This document shows, piece by piece, positions 43,192 to 50,891 of a DNA stretch of 64,000 nucleotides. Position numbers and translations under genes: made by a program. Positions within the stretch are counted from its first letter, which is position 1. Each line of letters opens with the position of its first letter. The notes under the pieces are model-generated. The model was given only the letters and a program-made list of their open reading frames with translations. It did not search any database and was not told the DNA's origin. This DNA is from G963662655 sp963666875 (lineage in GTDB: Bacteria; Cloacimonadota; Cloacimonadia; Cloacimonadales; JAIOQZ01): the NCBI GenBank assembly GCA_963666875.2, contig CAXXPU010000012.1, positions 1 to 64,000 on the forward strand, in the 5' to 3' direction.

Positions 43192-43245
43192 TGCAAAATA
43201 ATTGTGTCATCCTGAGCGGAGTCGAAGGACAACAATTATTTTGCA
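43192..43245. repeat. 54-bp hairpin element enclosing a CTGAGCGGAGTCGAAGG motif
   Basis: TGCAAAATAATTGT (43192-43205) and ACAATTATTTTGCA (43232-43245) are perfect 14-bp inverted arms. The 26-base centre contains CTGAGCGGAGTCGAAGGAC, a widespread REP-like intergenic motif. The reverse of that motif is at 41755-41773, on the other side of the IS110 gene. Bases 43246-43559 hold no supported gene. Confidence 0.7.
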
Positions 43246-43559
43246 TACTCATGTCAGATTTTCTTACGTACTTTTTTTAAACGGTAAGCATAGGTATGTC
43301 GTTGCAAAGCAGAACCATAGGCTTTCATGGCATGATAATTATGGGGGTATTCCTGGATTAATATTTCACGCATACGCCATTTTCATGATATCCTGGCGCG
43401 ATGGATATTATTACACTACGAGTTATCCTCCGTGTCATCCTTGAGTGCCGCGAAGCGGTGTATCGAAGGATCATGGTGGATAAAATCAACCGAACTTACA
43501 TCTTGACGAAAGAACTGCGATATCCATAATCCGGTCATTCTATCGCTGGAGGAATAACG

Positions 43560-43853
43560 ATGTTTCAAAGTCGAATCGAAAATGAAACGCTCATCTGCAC
43601 TTTTACCGGAAGACTGGACACGATAACCTGCACCAACTGGCAGCCCGAATACAAAGAGATGCTGGACGATTTCGAGGGAGATGTGGTGTTCGATCTCACG
43701 GAGGTCGATTACATATCGTCGCTTTTTTTGAGAGTCTGCCTGGAGACCGCGAAGAATCTACGGGTGAAATCGCTGAGAATTCAGGACCCGACGACCGAAG
43801 TGAAGAAGATGTTCGAGATCGCGGGATTCAATCGGATCATGGAAATCGATTAG
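43560..43853 (+). CDS. STAS-domain protein (anti-sigma-factor-antagonist-like)
   Basis: The 97-residue single-domain protein has the STAS fold signature: LICTFTGRLDTITC, FEGDVVFDLTEVDYISS, then LFLRVCLETAKNL. In SpoIIAA/RsbV relatives the Ser in the D-x2-x2-ISS-x2-LR segment is phosphorylated by a kinase partner; here DYISSLFLRV keeps the Ser pair. GGAGGAATAACG lies before ATG 43560. No RsbW-type kinase or PP2C phosphatase is adjacent. A second STAS protein lies at 62227-62559. It may control a sigma factor or a different switch. Confidence 0.85.
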   Translation: MFQSRIENETLICTFTGRLDTITCTNWQPEYKEMLDDFEGDVVFDLTEVDYISSLFLRVCLETAKNLRVKSLRIQDPTTEVKKMFEIAGFNRIMEID

Positions 43854-44015
43854 CGAGATAACATGAGGAAATCGTCATGATTCGTAATATGTTCCGAATC
43901 AAATACCGGAAGATTCTATTTGACAAAATACGTGGTAAAAAATTTCCTGATAGACAGGGAGATAGAAACCCATGCGATATTTGAAGGATAATCAACAGAA
44001 GCTTTACATAGAGCA

Positions 44016-44049
44016 AGCATTTGTCTGTAGCGTGACAAATGCTTTTTTT
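44016..44049 (+). terminator. Rho-independent terminator upstream of nadC
   Basis: AGCATTTGTC (44016-44025) and GACAAATGCT (44034-44043) form a perfect 10-bp stem followed by TTTTTT. It ends transcription from the STAS gene, or could act as an attenuator before nadC. Confidence 0.85.
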
Positions 44050-44089
44050 GTTTTATGGGGTATCGCAAATCGTGTTTCCGGAGGTCAGA

Positions 44090-44911
44090 GTGAACGTCGG
44101 TGAGATAATACGGCTTGCGCTGAAAGAGGATATCGGACACGGCGATATCACCACCGGGAGCCTCGAATTCGGGCACAAAGGCGCGCAGGCATCGCTGATC
44201 GCGAAAGAGGACGGCGTTCTGGCCGGCCTCGAGATCGCGCTGTCGGTGTTCAAGTATCTCGATCCCGAGTGCAATTGTATCACCTACTTCAAGGATGGTG
44301 ACATCCTGAAGAAGAAGGACGAGATTGCACGGATCAAGGGTAAGGCTGCGCAGATCCTCCAGGCGGAGCGTGTGGCGCTGAATATCCTGCAGCGTATGAG
44401 CGGGATCGCGACCATCACGCACCGGTTCGTCGAGGCGATCAAGCCATACAATGCGAAGCTGCTGGATACGCGCAAGACCACGCCGCTCCTGCGGGAGCTG
44501 GAGAAATACGCGGTGCGTGTCGGCGGAGGATTCAATCACCGTTTCGGTCTGTACGATATGGTGATGCTCAAGGAGAATCACATCCGTACGGCCGGATCGA
44601 TCACCGCAGCGGTCGAGCGTGTGCGCAATAGGGTGGTGACCTACAAGATCGAGGTGGAGGTCACGAATCAGGAAGAACTCGACGAGGCTGTCGCGTGTGG
44701 TGTTGACCGGATCATGCTGGACAACATGAGTCCCGTGGAGATGAAGAAAGCGGTCGAGAAATACGGTGGCGAGGTCGAGTTGGAAGCATCGGGGAATGTC
44801 AGCCTGAAGACGGTGAACAAGATCGCTGCGACGGGCGTCGATTATATTTCATCGGGTATGATAACTCATTCCTATTCATCACTCGATATCAGTTTATTAT
44901 TCAAGGAGTGA
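44090..44911 (+). CDS. nadC: Nicotinate-nucleotide pyrophosphorylase (carboxylating), NadC
   Basis: NadC converts quinolinate and PRPP to nicotinate mononucleotide in de novo NAD synthesis. I start at GTG 44090 (VNVGEIIRLALKEDIGHGDIT) because GGAGG lies 5 bases upstream; the longer frame from 44039 starts inside the terminator hairpin. The 273-residue enzyme has normal length with the quinolinate/PRPP signatures HGDITT, DTRKTTPLLRELEKYAVRVG, FGLYDMVMLKENHI, VDRIMLDNM and ASGNVSL, and ends with a GVDYISSGMITHS strand. nadA and nadB are not adjacent. A zinc-ribbon protein gene follows 3 bases later. Confidence 0.96.
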   Translation: MNVGEIIRLALKEDIGHGDITTGSLEFGHKGAQASLIAKEDGVLAGLEIALSVFKYLDPECNCITYFKDGDILKKKDEIARIKGKAAQILQAERVALNILQRMSGIATITHRFVEAIKPYNAKLLDTRKTTPLLRELEKYAVRVGGGFNHRFGLYDMVMLKENHIRTAGSITAAVERVRNRVVTYKIEVEVTNQEELDEAVACGVDRIMLDNMSPVEMKKAVEKYGGEVELEASGNVSLKTVNKIAATGVDYISSGMITHSYSSLDISLLFKE

Positions 44912-44914
44912 CGC

Positions 44915-45634
44915 ATGAAAGACGAATTGCGTATTTTACTGGAAATGCAAGCGTTGGATGCCGAAATCGGTAAACGTGAAATACTGAAGGAAGATTTGCC
45001 GGCGGAACTGAAAAACCTTATCGAAAGTGTGAAGAACACCGAGGACGATCTCACCGCTGCGAAGGACAGGCTCAACGAAAACCGGAAGACCCAGAAGCTT
45101 AAAGAAGTGGATATCCAGACCAACATCAAGACGATGTACAAGTACGAGGAACAGCTTCTCGCCATCAAAAACAACAAGGAATACAAAGCGCTCAACAGCG
45201 AGATCAATCACCTGAAGGAAAAGAATACCCACATCGACGACGAGATTCTGGAGCTGATGGAAGTAGAATCGAAACTCAAAGAAGAGCTGAAAGAAGCGGA
45301 AGAGGAAGTTAATAAAGCGAAGGGCGAACTGACGAAAAATGAGGATCGACTGAAGAAACGCATTAATGAACTTGACTCTGAAATCGAAGAACGCAAGAAT
45401 GAGAGAGGCGAACTGGCGAAGGACCTGCCGCGGACACTGGTCAAACGGTATGTGACGCTGATCAAGGCCAAGGATCGCAAGGCGGTCGTCTTTATGGAGA
45501 ACAATGCTTGCGGCGGTTGCGGTTTCAAAATACGTCCTCAACTCGTTATCGAGATCGAACGCGGAAACAAGATTATATCATGTGAAAGCTGTGGTCGCAT
45601 CGTGGTTCGCAAACCGGAGAATCTCGAATCCTGA
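44915..45634 (+). CDS. Coiled-coil protein with a C-terminal C4 zinc ribbon (CT398/DUF164-like)
   Basis: The 239-residue protein starts with a MxxELRILLEMQALDAEIGKRE segment, then a long antiparallel coiled coil (residues ~20-180). It ends in a zinc ribbon: NACGGCGFKIRPQ and ISCESCGRIV, two C-x2-C pairs. This is the architecture of the widespread CT398-type 'zf-RING_7' family, whose members interact with secretion/transcription partners but have no settled function. It is 3 bases downstream of nadC and ends just before the RNase P RNA gene, a frequent neighbourhood for this family. Confidence 0.88.
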   Translation: MKDELRILLEMQALDAEIGKREILKEDLPAELKNLIESVKNTEDDLTAAKDRLNENRKTQKLKEVDIQTNIKTMYKYEEQLLAIKNNKEYKALNSEINHLKEKNTHIDDEILELMEVESKLKEELKEAEEEVNKAKGELTKNEDRLKKRINELDSEIEERKNERGELAKDLPRTLVKRYVTLIKAKDRKAVVFMENNACGGCGFKIRPQLVIEIERGNKIISCESCGRIVVRKPENLES

Positions 45635-45654
45635 TCATTACTCGATAGAATTTG

Positions 45655-46090
45655 TGTCGGAGAAGATCAAATGTCTGCTCCCGAATAAGGAGAGGAAAGT
45701 CCGAACACCATAGGGCGGGATACTTCCTAACAGGAAGCTTCGGCGACGAAGAGTAGCTCCACAGAAACAAACCGTCCAGCACCTAAATGTGCCATTGCTT
45801 TTGTTTGATGAAATCGGTGTTCTGGCACATTTAGGTGCTGGGTAAGGGTGAAATGGTAGTGTAAGAGACTACCGGATTCCGGCGTGAGCCGGGATGCCCG
45901 GAATGCCTTATCCGGTGCAATGCCAAATAGGGGAAGAGGATCGGCCCGGTCCAATATTATTCCCGGGTAGGCAGCACGAACCGGTCGCACAGCGATCCCT
46001 TTCGGGAGTCGCAAGACCCGGTCCAGATAAATAGACATTGCGCTGCTTGTTAGGCAGCGAACAGAATTCGGCTTATCGTCTTCTCCGACA
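45655..46090 (+). ncRNA. rnpB: RNase P RNA (class A), with an enlarged P12 hairpin
   Basis: Landmarks in order: P1 5' strand TGTCGGAGAAGA (45655-45666), P4 5' strand GAGGAAAGTCCGAACACC, and a CAGAAAC segment. A 19-bp perfect hairpin follows (45776-45794 with 45823-45841, 28-base loop), in the P12 position. Then come GGTAAGGGTGAAA, the P4 3' strand ACAGAATTCGGCTTA and P1 3' strand TCTTCTCCGACA (46079-46090). The 12-bp P1 pairing fixes the ends. RNase P cleaves tRNA 5' leaders. No open reading frame in this stretch should be annotated. Confidence 0.96.
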
Positions 46091-46156
46091 GCATTACCGG
46101 ATCCGCATACCGGATTCTATATTATTAGATAATAAATAAAAAAAATACAGGTTATT

Positions 46157-47881
46157 ATGGAAAAAAGATGGCATCATGCAAAGGATTTGACCGATGAACA
46201 AAATGAGCTGAAAAGGTCAATAGCAAACGAAATTCACGCACCCGATATCGTAGCCGAAATCCTTCTGAGAAAAGACATTACGGATATCGATGAAATCCAC
46301 CGCTTCTTCAATCCACACATGGATCACACCCACGATCCGTTCAAGTTCCAGGATATGGACAAGGCGGTGAAGCGCGTCCGCAAGGCAATCGAGAACCAGG
46401 AGCTCATCACCATCTACGGCGATTACGACGTCGATGGCACCACCGCTACGGCACTCCTGTATCTCGGACTTCAGCGGATCGGCGCGATCGTCAACTATTA
46501 CATCCCGCACCGGATGATCGATGGCTACGGCCTTTCCATGAACGGCGTGCAGCAGCTTCGCGACGAAGGCACGAAGCTCATCATCACGGTTGACTGTGGT
46601 ATCAACGCGGTCGAAGAGGTCGATGAGATAACCCGGCTGGGCATGGAGCTGATCGTCACCGACCACCATAATCCCAAGGATATTTTGCCCCAGGCGCTTT
46701 CCATCATCAACGCCAAGGTCGAAGACAGCGGTTATCCCTATCCGGATCTCGCCGGCGTCGGCGCCGCCTACAAGCTGATGATGGCGATCTACCACGAAAT
46801 GGACGCAGCCACCGAAGACAACATCATGCGTTTTCTCGATCTGGTGGCGGTGGGAACCATCGCGGATATCGTTCCGCTGACCGGAGAAAACCGCATCTTC
46901 GCCAGCGTGGGTCTGAAACACCTCTTCCGCAAACGCAATCTCGGTCTGACCGCGCTGATCAACATCTCCGGCCTGATCAACAAAGAACTCAACACCACCG
47001 ATATCGTCTTCGGTCTGGCGCCGCGAATCAACGCCGCCGGACGCATGGGAAGCGCGATGCGGGCAGTCGAACTGCTGATCTCGGAAGAGCGCTCGCAGAG
47101 CGAAGACCTGGCGCGCGTTATCGAGAAGGAAAACTCGCTACGGCAGGAAGTCGATCAGCAGACCTTCCAGGAAGCCTGCGACATCATCGAGCGCAAATAC
47201 AACAATCTCAACGAAATACACTGCATCGTAATCTCGTCCGAAAACTGGCATCCGGGCGTGATCGGGATCGTCGCCTCCAAGCTGGTGGAACGCTACTATC
47301 GTCCCACTATCATGATCGCGCTCAACGACGGCGTCGGCAGCGGATCGGGACGAAGCATCTCCGATTTCGACCTCTTCGAAGCGCTATCGAGCGTCGAGGA
47401 CATGCTGGAGAGCTTCGGCGGGCACAAATACGCCGCCGGACTGTCCATTCTTCCGGAGTATCTTGATCAGTTCGAACAGCGCCTGAACGCCTACGTGAAG
47501 GAAAATACCTCGCCGGAGCAGCTCATTCCGCCGCTCAAGGTGGAATACAAGCTCGAACTCTACGAGGTCAACGACAACCTGATCGAGTGGCTCGAGAAAT
47601 TCGCGCCCTTCGGACCGGGGAACATGCGTCCGATATTCTACACGCGAAACGTCACCGTGGTGGGTTACCCCTATCTGGTGGGCAGAAATCACCTGAAGAT
47701 GAAAGTAAAAAAGGACGGCTGTGTGCTGGACCTGATCGGCTTCAACATGGGCAACCTGCTTCCCTTCCTTCGCAAGAATATCATGATCGACATCGCGTAT
47801 TCGCTCGAGTGGAACACCTGGCAGGACAAGACCTCGATCCAGGGTAAGTTGAAGGACATCCACTTTGAAAAGAAGCGGTAG
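46157..47881 (+). CDS. recJ: Single-stranded-DNA-specific exonuclease RecJ
   Basis: RecJ degrades ssDNA 5' to 3' in recombination and mismatch repair. The 574-residue protein has the DHH-family motifs: GDYDVDG (88-94), VDCGIN (~145-150), TDHHNP (168-173) and VGTIADIVPLTGENR. A DHHA1 half (APRINAAGRMGSAMRAVELL, GSGSGRSI..FDLFEAL) and an OB-like C-terminus follow. Motifs are intact and length is normal. Its last 17 bases overlap the following lipoprotein gene. An upstream AT-rich stretch (46120-46156) probably includes its translation start region. Confidence 0.97.
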   Translation: MEKRWHHAKDLTDEQNELKRSIANEIHAPDIVAEILLRKDITDIDEIHRFFNPHMDHTHDPFKFQDMDKAVKRVRKAIENQELITIYGDYDVDGTTATALLYLGLQRIGAIVNYYIPHRMIDGYGLSMNGVQQLRDEGTKLIITVDCGINAVEEVDEITRLGMELIVTDHHNPKDILPQALSIINAKVEDSGYPYPDLAGVGAAYKLMMAIYHEMDAATEDNIMRFLDLVAVGTIADIVPLTGENRIFASVGLKHLFRKRNLGLTALINISGLINKELNTTDIVFGLAPRINAAGRMGSAMRAVELLISEERSQSEDLARVIEKENSLRQEVDQQTFQEACDIIERKYNNLNEIHCIVISSENWHPGVIGIVASKLVERYYRPTIMIALNDGVGSGSGRSISDFDLFEALSSVEDMLESFGGHKYAAGLSILPEYLDQFEQRLNAYVKENTSPEQLIPPLKVEYKLELYEVNDNLIEWLEKFAPFGPGNMRPIFYTRNVTVVGYPYLVGRNHLKMKVKKDGCVLDLIGFNMGNLLPFLRKNIMIDIAYSLEWNTWQDKTSIQGKLKDIHFEKKR

Positions 47882-48695
47882 CTGGCTCTTTCTTCTCGTC
47901 GCCCTGCTTTCAGGATGCTCCTGGCTGCAAGACCGACCCGTCGTGGTACCGGTGAGTCTGCAAGAATCGGAGCGGCTCGATTTCAGGATGCCGATCCGCA
48001 AATGCTGCTTCGATCCTATCACGAAGACCCTCTACATCATGCCTGAAAACGAAAACGCCGTCCATATCTACCGGCAGGGCAAAGAAATCAATATCATCGG
48101 CAGACTCGGGTTCGAGAAGTCGAATTTCAGCAGGCTGGACGATATCACGCTGGCGACCGACGGCAAGATCCTCGCGCTGGACAGCTTCAGCCGCAAGATC
48201 AAGAAATTCGATCAGGAAGGAAAGTGGATTGCGAACTACGATCTCAATTTCCTCAAGGAACCCACCCGGTTCGACGTCAACGACAACGAAGAAATCTACG
48301 TTTACGATAATTTCAGCAAGGATATCTGCATAATCAGCAACTCGACCGAAGAAGAGCACTTCACCTTCGGGAAGTTCCAGCTTACCGATCCGCAACGAAT
48401 TACCGCCAACCGCGATTACGTATGGATCTACGACAAGGCCGTGGATCAGACCCTTATCTACAACGCCATGGGACAGCACCTCGAGGACGCGGATGGCTTC
48501 GTGCAACTGGATCGATTCAGCCAGAAGTTCAAGCTTCTGCCCAACGCGATCGAGCAGATCAATACCGGCGCGAAGATCGCGATCGACCTCGGTAAAAATC
48601 GCAGTTTCTTCATCGAATCCGGCGTGTGGGTAGTCGTTCGCGACGAAACGATCACCCTGTACGAGTCCATGTATGAGAAACAGTCACGCCCGTAA
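47865..48695 (+). CDS. Lipoprotein with beta-propeller/NHL-like repeats, function unknown
   Basis: The start lies inside recJ (17-base overlap). The signal peptide ends in a lipobox (LLVALLSGC). The 276-residue protein has propeller-like repeats: KTLYIMPENENAVHIYRQGK, DDITLATDGKILALDSFSRK-IKKFDQEG, DVNDNEEIYVYDNFSKDICI. These resemble NHL/6-bladed propellers. Its 3' end overlaps lnt by 23 bases, so it is co-translated with the enzyme that acylates lipoproteins. I infer an envelope role. The family is not one I can name. Confidence 0.8.
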   Translation: MKRSGSWLFLLVALLSGCSWLQDRPVVVPVSLQESERLDFRMPIRKCCFDPITKTLYIMPENENAVHIYRQGKEINIIGRLGFEKSNFSRLDDITLATDGKILALDSFSRKIKKFDQEGKWIANYDLNFLKEPTRFDVNDNEEIYVYDNFSKDICIISNSTEEEHFTFGKFQLTDPQRITANRDYVWIYDKAVDQTLIYNAMGQHLEDADGFVQLDRFSQKFKLLPNAIEQINTGAKIAIDLGKNRSFFIESGVWVVVRDETITLYESMYEKQSRP

Positions 48696-50247
48696 TTTCT
48701 TCATGACTTACCAGGAACCGCTTCTGGCGGCGTTCCTGCTCGGGCTGTCGCGGCTGAACTGGCATCTTGGTTTTCTCGTATTCTTCGCGCTGATTCCGCT
48801 TTTCTCCTTCTTCCAGAATCGTCATCGCAGCGGCGCCCGGATCATGACGGCGGCAATCGTGTTCGCGAGCCTCTATACCCTGATCGCGCTGCATTGGGTG
48901 GCGTTCACCGCGCAGCACGCCATGGTACCAAAATGGTCGGAAATCCCGGTCGGGATCGGTATATTCGTGGGTATCACCTTTTTATTTTCGCTCTACTTCT
49001 CCATTCTGTTCAGTCTGATTGACGCCGTATGGCAGGGTGCGCGCGGTGTACGCCTGCTGGCGATCGCAGGACTCTGGATCGGCTTCGAGTGGCTTCAGAA
49101 CTACGGCGATTTCCGTTTCCCATGGCACAATCTGGGCTACGCGCTCTCCGAATACACCATCCTTTTGCAGGTTGCCGAGATCGGCGGCGTCTATCTGGTC
49201 TCGTTCCTCATCATCGCGGTCAACTGGATAATCTATATGACCTACCGCAAGCCGGTCAGGTACTTCATTCTGCTGGGCGTTCTGATGACGGCATGGCTGG
49301 TTTACGGCGGCATCCGGCTCTATCGTCTTCCGATGGAAGAGACCGATACCCACGTGGCGATCGTACAGCCGAGCATCCCGCAGGAGATGAAATGGAACCG
49401 CGCCTATCTGGACAGCACCCTGTCGATCTATCGAACCATGACCGAAGAGGTGTGGCGTGACAGCGCCGACCTGGTGGTTTATCCCGAGGCCGCAATCCCC
49501 TTGCACCTGATGCGGATCCGCAGTCCGTACAATCCCGTGCAGCAGCTCTGTGACCGGCTCGAACTACCCATCTTCACCGGATTCCCTTATATGGAGCCGA
49601 TCGAGGATCATCGTTATATCGACGAGTACGACTTCAACGCATGCGGTCAGTTCAAGCCGCACAAGAATCCAGATACGGTCTATAAAAAGATCGCGCTGGT
49701 TCCCTTCGGCGAGCGGACACCCTGGCTCGATACCTTCCCGTTCCTTTGGAACATCCGGCTGGGCCAGGCGAATTTCCAGCCCGGCGACTCCACCTGCTAT
49801 TATTCGGTTGACGAGATGCGCTATTCTCCCCTGATTTGTTATGAAATCGCCCTGCCTCATCTGACGTGCGATATCGCGCACGGCGGCGCCGATTTTGTGG
49901 TGAACCTGACCAACGACGGCTGGTTCGGCCATACGGTAGGTACCTACCAGCACGCCATGATGACGAAATTCCGCGCGATTGAGACCCGCAGGCAGTTTTT
50001 CCGCGCAGCAAATTCAGGCATCTCGATGATCGTGCTGCCAAACGGCAGGATCGTTGAGCGATTGGGCCTGTTCGAGCGCGGTTACCTCGTTGCGCCGATC
50101 TATCGCCATGATGCTATGTCGCTGTATTGCCGGTGGCTGAATGTCCTTCCACTGCTGTTTGGTGTGATAGGACTCCTGATCGGGTTGTACGCATGGGTGC
50201 GGAAATACACGCTTTCAGATTACCGGGCATTGAGAAAAGAGCCATGA
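48673..50247 (+). CDS. lnt: Apolipoprotein N-acyltransferase
   Basis: Lnt adds the third acyl chain to the N-terminal Cys of lipoproteins at the periplasmic face of the inner membrane. The 524-residue protein has six or so N-terminal helices (LLAAFLLGLSRLNWHLGFLV...), a WIGFEWLQNYGDFRFPWHNLG region and a nitrilase-like domain. The catalytic triad is visible: E272 (VYPEAAIPL), Lys 338/339 (YKKIALVPFGE) and C389 (LICYEIALPH). A NLTNDGWFG segment and a final helix complete it. Its first 23 bases overlap the preceding lipoprotein gene and its stop overlaps the following merR start (ATGA). The many lipoproteins in this window are its likely substrates. Confidence 0.96.
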   Translation: MRNSHARNFFMTYQEPLLAAFLLGLSRLNWHLGFLVFFALIPLFSFFQNRHRSGARIMTAAIVFASLYTLIALHWVAFTAQHAMVPKWSEIPVGIGIFVGITFLFSLYFSILFSLIDAVWQGARGVRLLAIAGLWIGFEWLQNYGDFRFPWHNLGYALSEYTILLQVAEIGGVYLVSFLIIAVNWIIYMTYRKPVRYFILLGVLMTAWLVYGGIRLYRLPMEETDTHVAIVQPSIPQEMKWNRAYLDSTLSIYRTMTEEVWRDSADLVVYPEAAIPLHLMRIRSPYNPVQQLCDRLELPIFTGFPYMEPIEDHRYIDEYDFNACGQFKPHKNPDTVYKKIALVPFGERTPWLDTFPFLWNIRLGQANFQPGDSTCYYSVDEMRYSPLICYEIALPHLTCDIAHGGADFVVNLTNDGWFGHTVGTYQHAMMTKFRAIETRRQFFRAANSGISMIVLPNGRIVERLGLFERGYLVAPIYRHDAMSLYCRWLNVLPLLFGVIGLLIGLYAWVRKYTLSDYRALRKEP

Positions 50248-50588
50248 AAAAGTATTATTACACGATCGGAGAAGTGAGCAATCTGCTCGACCTCAAACCG
50301 CATGTCATCCGCTACTGGGAAACGGAATTCCGGCAGCTTCGTCCGAACAAGACCAGCGGCGGAAACCGTAAGTTTTCTCAGAAGGATATCGATCTGCTGA
50401 GCCGGATCAAGGACATGCTGCACAACCAGAAATTCACCATCGAAGGCGCGCGCAAACGACTCGCATCAGAATCGAGCGAACCCATTCAGAAAGAAATATC
50501 CTTCTCCGACGACCGCTCTACCATCAAGCAGAACGTCGTCCGGGAACTCAAGGACCTCAAGAACCTGCTGAAAAAAGCGGGGAAATAG
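50244..50588 (+). CDS. MerR-family transcriptional regulator (small)
   Basis: ATG 50244 overlaps the lnt stop (ATGA). The 114-residue protein is a MerR HTH_17-like domain: YTIGEVSNLLDLKPHVIRYWE, TEFRQLRPNKTSGGNRKFSQKDIDLL. A short dimerisation helix (NQKFTIEGARKRLASES) and a Lys-rich C-terminus (KDLKNLLKKAGK) follow. There is no sensory domain or metal-binding Cys, as in the HspR/'MerR-like' small regulators found beside lnt/recJ-type operons in several phyla. Targets are unknown; coupling to lnt may suggest a link to envelope stress. Confidence 0.88.
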   Translation: MKKYYYTIGEVSNLLDLKPHVIRYWETEFRQLRPNKTSGGNRKFSQKDIDLLSRIKDMLHNQKFTIEGARKRLASESSEPIQKEISFSDDRSTIKQNVVRELKDLKNLLKKAGK

Positions 50589-50734
50589 AACAATTTCCAA
50601 TTCCACTTACATGATTCCGATTTATCGGAATCACAGCGTTCAAAGTTTAGTTCTGACTTCGTCAAAGCCGAAAATGGCTTTCGTTCGATCATTTCGTTTC
50701 CGATGAATCGCAAGCTGAAAATAACTCCCCCCAG

Positions 50735-50880
50735 CCCCCTCCTGGAATCAAGAGGGGGAGGAGAGAGGTTATTGCGTTGTGAAACTATTTATCGTAAGAC
50801 ATCTTACACTTGCCAAGTCCCTCTCTTTTGTAGGTTTTGCCGCAGGCAATAACCTGGAATCCCCAAGCCAAAGAGAGGGA
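50735..50880. repeat. Intergenic inverted repeats with C/T-rich arms
   Basis: CCCCCTC/GAGGGGG (50735-50741 with 50752-50758) and TCCCTCTCTTT/AAAGAGAGGGA (50818-50828 with 50870-50880) form nested hairpins between convergent merR and the secreted-protein gene. They may terminate both and resemble REP-like elements. No gene is seen in 50589-50891. Confidence 0.6.
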
Positions 50881-50891
50881 TTTAGGGAGAG

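Noticed and set aside
43202..43444. An 80-residue + strand reading frame beginning MCHPERSRR
   Set aside because: The start is a translation of the CTGAGCGGAGTCGAAGG repeat, a known source of spurious ORFs, and no ribosome-binding site or coding pattern follows.
45727..46038. A minus-strand frame of 103 residues
   Set aside because: It is antisense to the RNase P RNA gene.
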